Translations under genes and position numbers: made by a program
Notes under the pieces: model-generated
Seen by the model: only the letters and a program-made list of their open reading frames with translations
The model's database searches: none
What the model was told of the DNA's origin: nothing
NCBI GenBank assembly: GCA_041180805.1
Contig: JBEGQX010000170.1
Span: 1-23,360, forward strand
Direction: 5' to 3'
From: JBEGQX01 sp041180805
Lineage (GTDB): Bacteria > Planctomycetota > Planctomycetia > Gemmatales > Gemmataceae
Length of the DNA stretch: 23,360 nucleotides
Shown: piece after piece, positions 17,705 to 23,360 of the stretch
Layout: every line of letters starts with the position of its first letter
Position numbering within the stretch: position 1 is the stretch's first letter

Positions 17705-17731
17705 AATCCCGGAATCAGGAAGTCTGGGATT
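17705..17731 (+). promoter_or_regulatory. hairpin with AGGAAG in its loop before the oxoamine synthase gene
   Basis: AATCCCGGA (17705-17713) and TCTGGGATT (17723-17731) form a 9-base-pair stem with one G-U pair. The loop ATCAGGAAG presents GGA at 17718-17720. A T-rich stretch follows, then the ATG at 17744. It could be a CsrA-type binding site or an attenuator-like hairpin. The AGGAAG is too far from the ATG to act as a normal SD. Confidence 0.45.
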
Positions 17732-17743
17732 TGTTATCTTTTG

Positions 17744-19009
17744 ATGGATTCATTTTCCATGACACCCTTGGAAAGCCTTTCCTCTGCTTTGATGCAAAAT
17801 GGACTGATCAAATTCCTTAGCCAATTCAAGGATCAGTATCAGGATATCCATCTAAAAGACATGACCATGGAATGCAACAACCCTGACAGGGTGGTACGGT
17901 TCATGGGTCGGGAAATCATCAATTTTGGAAGCGACAGTTTTCTAGGCTTGGATCAGGACGAAAGAGTCAAAACCGCATTAAAAAATGGTGTGGACCGATG
18001 GGGCGCACACCATGGTGCTTCCAGAATGTTTTCAAGCGTGGAATCCAATGTAGTGGCGGAAGATAAACTGGCACAGTGGCTTCAGATTGAATCCACCCTT
18101 ATTTATCCTTCTGTAACCCTGGCCAACATGGGGGCCATTCCCGCCTTGGTTGGCAAACAGGATTTAATTGTTGTGGACCAGCATGCCCACAATTCCATTC
18201 AGGAAGGCGCCAAAATCGCAAAGGCCAATGGCACCCAGGTTCTTTTCTTTGAACACTGTGATCCGTTTTCCCTGGCAAGGATCCTGAAAAACGCAGGCAA
18301 GTACCGGCATGCTCTTGTGGCCATTGATGGTGTATACAGCATGAGCGGGGTTATTCCCCCACTGGCGGAATTAAACAAGGTTTGTCTGGAAAACCGGGCC
18401 ATTCTGTATGTGGACGATGCTCACGCCACCGCAGTCATGGGAAGCCATGGCAGGGGAACCGTTCTGGATGCCATTGGCAACTACGACAATACCCTGGTGG
18501 TGGGATCGCTCTCGAAGGGGTTTTCCTGTTTGGGCGGTTTCGTTGGTTGTTCTAGCGAATTAAAAACCCTGCTGAAGATGAAATCCAACACCTTCATTTT
18601 CGGCGGACCGGTTGGGCCTTGCTACCTGGATGCGGTATGCACGGTTTGCGATATTCTATCCAGCGGTGAATACGACTTGTTGGCTGCCAGGCTGCAAAGA
18701 AACCTCAAACATTTGGTAAAGGGCCTTCAGCAGATGGGCCTGGAAGTTCTGGGAGGCCAAACACCCATCGTTTCTGTGGTGGTGGGTCATGAAGAGGAGA
18801 CCCTAAAGGCTGGTCATTTCCTCTTTGAAAAAGGCTATTATGTTCAGTCTGTCATTTTCCCAGCAGTGCCTTACCATGCCGGGGTGCTAAGAATCCAAGT
18901 GAATTCCAACCACAGGCCGGAATCCATTCAAGGATTATTGGAAGCCTTCAAGGCCCTAAAACAACAGATTGCATTTCAGGAAAATCAAACCGCAAGAAAA
19001 GCGGCCTAA
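17744..19009 (+). CDS. alpha-oxoamine synthase (BioF / serine palmitoyltransferase family)
   Basis: PLP-dependent enzyme of 421 residues that condenses an amino acid with an acyl-CoA or acyl-ACP thioester, with loss of CO2. Visible marks are NFGSDSFLGL, the substrate-loop HHGASRMFSSVES, VDQHAHNSIQEGAK, GVYSMSGVIPPL, the PLP aspartate motif VDDAHATAVMGSHGRG (Asp at about 224-225) and the Schiff-base lysine in GSLSKGFSCLGG, Lys258. BioF, serine palmitoyltransferase, 5-aminolevulinate synthase and CqsA share these marks; no biotin neighbours are seen. An acyl carrier protein gene converges from the other side 4 bases away, which favours an ACP-linked acyl donor. No good SD precedes the ATG at 17744; ATG 17759 is also possible. 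Confidence 0.88.
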   Translation: MDSFSMTPLESLSSALMQNGLIKFLSQFKDQYQDIHLKDMTMECNNPDRVVRFMGREIINFGSDSFLGLDQDERVKTALKNGVDRWGAHHGASRMFSSVESNVVAEDKLAQWLQIESTLIYPSVTLANMGAIPALVGKQDLIVVDQHAHNSIQEGAKIAKANGTQVLFFEHCDPFSLARILKNAGKYRHALVAIDGVYSMSGVIPPLAELNKVCLENRAILYVDDAHATAVMGSHGRGTVLDAIGNYDNTLVVGSLSKGFSCLGGFVGCSSELKTLLKMKSNTFIFGGPVGPCYLDAVCTVCDILSSGEYDLLAARLQRNLKHLVKGLQQMGLEVLGGQTPIVSVVVGHEEETLKAGHFLFEKGYYVQSVIFPAVPYHAGVLRIQVNSNHRPESIQGLLEAFKALKQQIAFQENQTARKAA

Positions 19010-19013
19010 GACC

Positions 19014-19274
19014 TCAAGCCGCCTGGGCTTTGCCAGCAATCTTGGTTTGAACCACATCCAGAAATTGACCAACGGTTGTCATAGCGACAAGTTCTTCCTG
19101 ATCGATCCGGATCTTAAACTTGCGCTCCATCTGGGAAATCACACTTACCACATCCACCGAATCCAACCCCAAACCTTCCCGGATGCTGGTCTCATCCTGC
19201 AAGTCATCATGACGAACACCAACATCGTTTTCGATGATTCCTGCAAGTTCTTCGCGTAATTCCTGACGAGTCAT
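19014..19274 (-). CDS. acyl carrier protein
   Basis: Small acidic four-helix carrier of 86 residues. The phosphopantetheine attachment motif is GLGLDSVDVV with Ser39. The N-terminal half (LREELAGIIENDVGVRHDDLQDETSIRE) and the following helix (VISQMERKFKIRIDQEEL) are typical. AAGGA lies 6 bases before the ATG. It is only 23 bases downstream of the DUF6134-type gene on the same strand and converges with the oxoamine synthase. It is not next to fab genes and differs from the usual AcpP sequence, so a dedicated role with a neighbouring enzyme is more likely than general fatty-acid synthesis. That partner assignment is inference. Confidence 0.93.
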   Translation of the reverse strand: MTRQELREELAGIIENDVGVRHDDLQDETSIREGLGLDSVDVVSVISQMERKFKIRIDQEELVAMTTVGQFLDVVQTKIAGKAQAA

Positions 19275-19297
19275 TATGTTTCCTTCCCTGGAAATCC

Positions 19298-19987
19298 CTA
19301 GTTGCGTTTAAGCTGGCTGAGCTCCATCTCAACCTTGTGACCATCCTCAAGCCAAAACTGCTTCACAGTCCGGTCGGATCCATCAAACCACACATCGGTG
19401 TTGGATTTACTGAGGACTTTGTAACGGTTCACAGTTATATTCTGGCCAGCAATGACGGTTTGGGCCTGGCCCTGAAATTGCAAATTGCCATCCACATCCT
19501 TGCCATTCTCGGCGTCCAAAAGTGGAATGACGCCATTTCGCTTATTGGCAAGAGGAAGACACCAGAAGGTGGTGGGCCAGCAATCGCCTCGGGCGATTTT
19601 TTCCTGATTCTGGTAACGAACCCTCATGCCGGGGCCTTCACGATTTGCCGCCACTGACATACGAGTGCCATTATCGTTGGTAAAAGATTCAAATTTTTGC
19701 AAAACACCATCTTTCCAAGTTTCCTTGCCGTGATAGCTGTATTTGTAGGAGAAAAGCAAATAGGCGGTTACATGGATATCCGAGTCGATCGAAGTTGTGA
19801 TGGTGCCGTCATCCGCTTTGTGAATGACCATGGTCATTTCACCAGCCGGTTTGTTGTCGATCTTTACTTTAAAGTTGCGAGTTTCTGTTTCCGCAGCAAA
19901 ACCAACCACCGTAATCGCAAGCGAAAAGAGGATTGCCAAAAACAAGCGTAAACAGTTCTGACCATCTTTTGGTGTTACATAACCCAT
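19298..19987 (-). CDS. exported protein resembling DUF6134
   Basis: The 229-residue protein has a signal peptide (LRLFLAILFSLAITVVGFA, about 13-31) and a mature part made mostly of beta strands. The pattern KVKIDNKPAGEMTMVIHKADDGTITTSIDSDIHV, followed by YSYHGKETWKDGVLQKFES and ending in VWFDGSDRTVKQFWLEDGHKVEMEL, resembles the DUF6134 family, whose function is not known. The ATG at 19987 is chosen because AGGAAGGG lies about 6 bases upstream and the signal peptide follows; the frame is open for 14 more codons. It is upstream of the ACP gene, probably in one transcript, so it may act on or deliver a lipid product, which is speculative. Confidence 0.7.
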   Translation of the reverse strand: MGYVTPKDGQNCLRLFLAILFSLAITVVGFAAETETRNFKVKIDNKPAGEMTMVIHKADDGTITTSIDSDIHVTAYLLFSYKYSYHGKETWKDGVLQKFESFTNDNGTRMSVAANREGPGMRVRYQNQEKIARGDCWPTTFWCLPLANKRNGVIPLLDAENGKDVDGNLQFQGQAQTVIAGQNITVNRYKVLSKSNTDVWFDGSDRTVKQFWLEDGHKVEMELSQLKRN

Positions 19988-20028
19988 GGAAATCCCTTCC
20001 TGCGGTAAAGTCAGGCTACAATAATCCA

Positions 20029-20058
20029 TTTATACAGCGGGGAGTCACCCCAAGCCAA
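20029..20058 (-). promoter_or_regulatory. candidate promoter for the DUF6134-ACP pair
   Basis: On the minus strand TTGGCT (complement of 20053-20058), an 18-base spacer and TATAAA (complement of 20029-20034) lie about 42 bases before the ATG at 19987. The spacer contains a small GGGG/CCCC inverted repeat. Confidence 0.4.
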
Positions 20059-20071
20059 TGCTAGTTAACGA

Positions 20072-20093
20072 AAAGCAACAATTTTGTTACTTT
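20072..20093 (-). terminator. weak AT-rich terminator-like hairpin at the end of the lactate permease gene
   Basis: On the minus strand AAAGTAACAA pairs with TTGTTGCTTT (one G-U pair), and a TTTT stretch overlaps the distal arm. The hairpin includes the stop codon at 20087-20089. It is AT-rich and only marginally stable, so read-through into the DUF6134-ACP pair is possible. Confidence 0.3.
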
Positions 20094-21862
20094 ACATACG
20101 ACGGGATAAGATAGGTCAAATAAGGCATATAGGCTTGAAGCATCGTAATCAGACCGACAATGCTCCCCAGAAAGATGCTGTGCCAAATTACTGCCCGAAA
20201 AATGTCTGCTTCCCTGCCAACTTGGTTTGTGGCGGTGGTCGCAACCACAATACTTTGCGCATCGATCATTTTTCCCATCACCCCTCCAGTACTGTTTGCT
20301 GTGCAAATAAGCACTTGGGATTGTTCCACGCTTAGCTTTCCAAGAATTCCCGCGTGATGAAGCTCGGTTGCGGTAATCTTCTGCAGGCTTCCAAACAGGG
20401 CGTTGCTGCCCGCGTCGGTACCTGTCAGGAAAACACCCAGCCAACCAAGGATAGCTGCAAAAAATGGATACAGAAAACCGGTCTGGGCAAACGCAACTCC
20501 CAAAGTCGCATCCATTCCGGCATAACGGGTAAGGTAACTCAAACCGAGCATGAACATGATGGTCGGTATGGGGATTTTCATCTGGCGAACTGTTTCCCAA
20601 AAGACCGATCCGAATTCCCGCCAAGACATTCCCAAAAGCGGGACAGACAATAAAGCCGCCAGAAACACACTGCTACCCGGAGCAGTCACCCAGATGCACA
20701 TGAATTCCGCCTTTTCAGGTGCTTGCTCTCCCAGGGAACCATCGTGCAACTTGGAATCCCTCATGACCTGTTGGTGCAATCCGGGAAGCGGAATCTTGTA
20801 GCTGGTTTTTATTGGCTCTACGATGGTGACCGGGCTTGTGCCTTCCTTTTGCTTTACAATTCCCGCCAAAAGTAAAAGCACCGACATCAAAACAAATGGG
20901 GACCAAGCCTTGGCAGTCTGCCGCAGGGTTGGTGCCTTAAAATCAACGCCCGCACCATTTTCACCTTCAGGGTGATAATGCATCTCGGCGGGCTTCCAAA
21001 ACCTTAGAAAAAGTGCTGTAGCCATCAGGGAAAACATTCCTCCCCCGATATCTGTCATGGGATAAAGCACCAATCCCGGCACGTGGTCATGCAATGTTGC
21101 GAAAATGTACTGAAAAATCGCAAACGACCCACCAGCCACCAGTAATGCGGGCCAAACCTCTATCATCTTTTTCCAAGGGCACATGCAACCCACCATGTAA
21201 GCTGGCACAAAAAGCGATAACAAAGGCAATTGGTGGCCGGCCATGGTGCTAAGGGTTTCTGTGGGAATCCCCGTAACCCCCGAAAGTGTGATCAACGGTG
21301 TGCCAAGCCCACCATAGGCTACCGGAGAAGTGTTTGCCAGCAGGCATAAAACGGCCGCCTGCATGGGCTGAAACCCAAGCCCAACCAGCACAGCCGCGCA
21401 AATTGCCACCGGTGTGCCTGCTCCCGCCGCACCTTCCAGGAATGCTCCAAACGAAAAAGCGATTAGAATTGCCTGCAACCGGACATCACCCGAAATTCCA
21501 GCAACCGATTTGCGCAATACCTCAAACTGCCCCGATCGAACTGTTAGGTTGTAAAGAAGCATGGCGTTAAAAACCGTCCAGCCAATGGGAAGCAAACCAA
21601 ACAGCGCCCCATGCAAAAAGGACATGCCAACCACCACGGGTGGGGCTTGATAAACCAGCATGGCAAGAAACGCCGCGCAAAAAGTCGCTCCAGCACCTGC
21701 CGATGGCGCACTCCAACGGGATATTACCAGCAACCAGAAAAGAACTATCACCGGCAATGCCGCAACCAGGGTGGAAACCCAGGCCGAGCCTTCAAACAAT
21801 CCCTCAAGTGGGTCCAACTTTTGTTGGTATGCTACCGCAAACATCATTGGATGAAAATTCAT
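20087..21862 (-). CDS. L-lactate permease
   Basis: Integral membrane protein of 591 residues of the LctP/LldP family, which takes up lactate, and often glycolate, with protons. It shows many hydrophobic segments (for example VSTLVAALPVIVLFWLLVIS and SPFVLMSVLLLLAGIV). Family signatures are present: FGAFLEGAAGAGTPVAI, LANTSPVAYGGLGTPL, FLTGTDAGSNALFGSLQ and TGGVMGKMIDAQSIVVA. It is about 40 residues longer than E. coli LldP, mainly through a hydrophilic loop around PVTIVEPIKTSYKIPLPG. No SD precedes the ATG, although a good promoter lies about 40-70 bases upstream. No lactate dehydrogenase genes adjoin it. Lactate taken up here would reach the PDH complex as pyruvate. Confidence 0.93.
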   Translation of the reverse strand: MNFHPMMFAVAYQQKLDPLEGLFEGSAWVSTLVAALPVIVLFWLLVISRWSAPSAGAGATFCAAFLAMLVYQAPPVVVGMSFLHGALFGLLPIGWTVFNAMLLYNLTVRSGQFEVLRKSVAGISGDVRLQAILIAFSFGAFLEGAAGAGTPVAICAAVLVGLGFQPMQAAVLCLLANTSPVAYGGLGTPLITLSGVTGIPTETLSTMAGHQLPLLSLFVPAYMVGCMCPWKKMIEVWPALLVAGGSFAIFQYIFATLHDHVPGLVLYPMTDIGGGMFSLMATALFLRFWKPAEMHYHPEGENGAGVDFKAPTLRQTAKAWSPFVLMSVLLLLAGIVKQKEGTSPVTIVEPIKTSYKIPLPGLHQQVMRDSKLHDGSLGEQAPEKAEFMCIWVTAPGSSVFLAALLSVPLLGMSWREFGSVFWETVRQMKIPIPTIMFMLGLSYLTRYAGMDATLGVAFAQTGFLYPFFAAILGWLGVFLTGTDAGSNALFGSLQKITATELHHAGILGKLSVEQSQVLICTANSTGGVMGKMIDAQSIVVATTATNQVGREADIFRAVIWHSIFLGSIVGLITMLQAYMPYLTYLIPSYVK

Positions 21863-21903
21863 GGGAGTGGCTGCGTTGGGAAAGTAGATACAAGCCTTGA
21901 AGG

Positions 21904-21931
21904 ATTGTAAATGGTTTCAACCCCTTTGCAA
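21904..21931 (-). promoter_or_regulatory. candidate promoter of the lactate permease gene
   Basis: On the minus strand TTGCAA (complement of 21926-21931), a 16-base spacer and TACAAT (complement of 21904-21909) form a good -35/-10 pair. Transcription would start near 21897, about 35 bases before the ATG at 21862. Confidence 0.5.
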
Positions 21932-22018
21932 GAAAATGTGGTCAAATAGCCAACTCCATTCCCTGAATTTCCAAGTACAATATTTCTCTATCGCTTTGAG
22001 GGCAGGAATTCAGGTTTC

Positions 22019-22783
22019 ATGGCACTGGCATTTCCAACACCGGATCATTCAAAATCACTTCTTCGGGGTATAGATGCCCGCTGGAGATCCATCAGCTTTC
22101 TGCTCGCCATGTTTTTAGTTGCCTTTTACCAGAACACCACAACTCTTGCCGCCTGCTGCATTTACTCGCTTCTACTCTTGGCAATCACCTGGCGTGATTA
22201 TCCATGGTATGTTCCCCGCATGGCATGGATTACCGGCGGAATCCTGCTGTTTGTCATTCCCGGCTTGTTCCTTATTCGTGGAGAACCTATTTGGGATCTC
22301 GGTTGGCTGACCATCAGCAAAGAATCCCTGCATACCAGCTCGGTAATTTTCCTGAGAGGATTGGCGATCAGTGCGCTGGCACTGGCCTGGGTGGGCAGTA
22401 CAAGTTTTTATGAGATGGCAGCGGGGGCTAGGCAACTTGGTCTGGGACGGTCGATCACTTCCATTTTCTGGATGGGTTGTGAACAAATCGAAACTGTTCA
22501 AAAGGAATTCAAGCGCATGAGGGTGGCACTCAAAGCCCGTGGCCAAACAACATCTGCAAGCGCGTTATCCTGGTCAAGCACAGCACGCCTTTGCGCCAAC
22601 CTTTTGGTTCGATCGCTCGACAAAACCGAGCGATTGCATCATGCCATTCTTTCCAGGGGTTTTCAGGGCGATTTTCCCATACAAAGCCAACCCATCACCA
22701 CCTGGAGGGAAATTCTGCTACTTCTGGCAACCAGCGGGATAGTCAGCCTGGGAATTCTTCTGGAACAAGCAGGGTGGTTATGA
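22019..22783 (+). CDS. cbiQ: ECF transporter transmembrane (T) component, CbiQ-like
   Basis: The 254-residue membrane protein couples the ATPase to a substrate-binding S component in energy-coupling-factor transporters. Hydrophobic segments occur at about 27-60, 66-85, 110-125 and near the C-terminus (EILLLLATSGIVSLGILLEQ). The cytoplasmic coupling helices carry the two Ala-Arg-Gly-type motifs as RVALKARG and AILSRGFQG, after the typical ERLHH. The gene overlaps the next ATPase gene by 4 bases (ATGA), showing translational coupling. Cobalt or nickel is the usual cargo for a CbiQ paired with CbiO, but no CbiM/CbiN or other S component is visible, so the substrate is not settled. No cobalamin riboswitch was seen in the 156-base leader. 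Confidence 0.9.
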   Translation: MALAFPTPDHSKSLLRGIDARWRSISFLLAMFLVAFYQNTTTLAACCIYSLLLLAITWRDYPWYVPRMAWITGGILLFVIPGLFLIRGEPIWDLGWLTISKESLHTSSVIFLRGLAISALALAWVGSTSFYEMAAGARQLGLGRSITSIFWMGCEQIETVQKEFKRMRVALKARGQTTSASALSWSSTARLCANLLVRSLDKTERLHHAILSRGFQGDFPIQSQPITTWREILLLLATSGIVSLGILLEQAGWL

Positions 22784-23360
22784 CAGCCTCTCCAAACTTG
22801 ATTGATATAAAAGGACTTGCTCATAAGTATGCGGATGGCACCCCATCTTTAAGGGGTCTTGACCTGCAGATAGCGGCAGGGGAATCTGTTGCAATCCTGG
22901 GGCCAAATGGCGCCGGAAAGAGCAGCCTTTTTCTTTGCCTTGCAGGCTTGGTTTCCTTCGAGGCAAGCAAGTTCCAAGTTGGGGAAATCGACGGTTTAAG
23001 GAAAGAAAATCGCAGACTGCTGGCCTCCAGAGCCGCCCTGCTCTTTCAGGATAGCGATGACCAGCTTTTCTGCCCCACGGTGCTTGAGGATGTGGCTTTT
23101 GGACCCCGAAACCATGGCGCCAGCATCGCAGACGCAAACCAGAGCGCGCTAGAGGCACTGAATTTCACTGGCATGCTTGAGAAAAAAGACCGTCCGCCTC
23201 ACCAGCTATCCGGTGGCGAGAAGCGACGCGTCGCCTTGGCTGGCCTTCTGGCAATGAACCCGGATATTTTATTACTGGATGAACCATCACAATTTCTGGA
23301 TCACCGCAATCGCAGAAACCTGATCAACTTACTAAAGCAAAACAGTCATACCAAATTAAT
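22780..23360 (+). CDS. cbiO: ECF transporter ATPase, CbiO-like (3' end cut by window edge)
   Basis: ABC ATPase; 193 residues are visible before the window ends. Motifs in order: Walker A GPNGAGKS (41-48), Q-loop FQDSDDQLFCPTV with Gln90, VLEDVAFGPRNHG as in CbiO/EcfA proteins, signature LSGGEKRR (143-150) and Walker B ILLLDEPSQFLD (163-174). The DSDDQLF stretch after the Q-loop is characteristic of ECF ATPases. Its ATG overlaps the cbiQ stop by 4 bases. It hydrolyses ATP on the cytoplasmic face to drive uptake through the CbiQ-S component unit. The missing part should hold the H-loop and the C-terminal tail. Confidence 0.93.
   Translation, partial: MTASPNLIDIKGLAHKYADGTPSLRGLDLQIAAGESVAILGPNGAGKSSLFLCLAGLVSFEASKFQVGEIDGLRKENRRLLASRAALLFQDSDDQLFCPTVLEDVAFGPRNHGASIADANQSALEALNFTGMLEKKDRPPHQLSGGEKRRVALAGLLAMNPDILLLDEPSQFLDHRNRRNLINLLKQNSHTKL

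Noticed and set aside
20061..20624. Minus-strand open frame of 187 residues overlapping the lactate permease gene
   Set aside because: It is a different frame of the same strand within a well-conserved permease; it is rich in Cys, Arg and Ser with no membrane segments.
21863..22018. Cobalamin or nickel riboswitch before cbiQ
   Set aside because: The 156-base region is short and shows none of the conserved cobalamin-box sequence; only a promoter for the opposite gene is supported.

Overview
The window looks like a chromosomal segment from a member of the Planctomycetota. The pointers are a DUF1501 protein with a twin-arginine-like start, a DUF6134-type exported protein, HpnC/HpnD-type squalene-synthesis domains, several genes with no clear Shine-Dalgarno sequence (SD), and moderate GC content judged by eye. 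The lineage is an inference. There are 16 protein-coding genes, two of them cut by the window edges. I saw no tRNA, rRNA, CRISPR array, insertion sequence or phage gene, and most of the gene content is core or housekeeping.

Layout. 1-1244 (-): HflX GTPase, C-terminus cut off. 1534-7055 (+): a pyruvate dehydrogenase operon, aceE (homodimeric E1), aceF (E2, one lipoyl domain) and lpd (E3), closed by a strong terminator. 7133-7807 (-): exported HEAT-repeat protein. 8079-9104 (+): Gfo/Idh/MocA oxidoreductase. 9242-10003 (+): lipoprotein whose start region lies in a large stem-loop. 10010-10873 (-): fumarylacetoacetate-hydrolase family enzyme. 10950-12716 (-): one polypeptide carrying two squalene/phytoene synthase domains, read as an HpnC-HpnD fusion. 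12805-13002 (-): csrA with its own terminator.

13342-17600 (+): DUF1501 protein, gamma-glutamyltransferase and a metallo-beta-lactamase-fold hydrolase, possibly co-transcribed. 17744-19009 (+): alpha-oxoamine synthase (8-amino-7-oxononanoate synthase / serine palmitoyltransferase type), converging with a 19987-19014 (-) pair made of a DUF6134-type exported protein and an acyl carrier protein. 20087-21862 (-): L-lactate permease. 22019-23360 (+): cbiQ-cbiO, the energising part of an ECF cobalt/nickel-type transporter, cut by the right edge.

How the genes fit together: PDH links pyruvate to acetyl-CoA, and the lactate permease could feed pyruvate. The fused HpnC-HpnD would make hydroxysqualene for hopanoid or sterol synthesis. 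The alpha-oxoamine synthase with a nearby acyl carrier protein points to condensation of an amino acid with an acyl thioester, in a lipid or biotin-like pathway. The most unusual items are the HpnC-HpnD fusion, the stem-loop that covers the ribosome-binding site of the lipoprotein gene, hairpins that display GGA in the leaders of csrA and the oxoamine synthase (possible CsrA targets), and the hairpin over the lpd ribosome-binding site. I found no clearly new multi-gene system.
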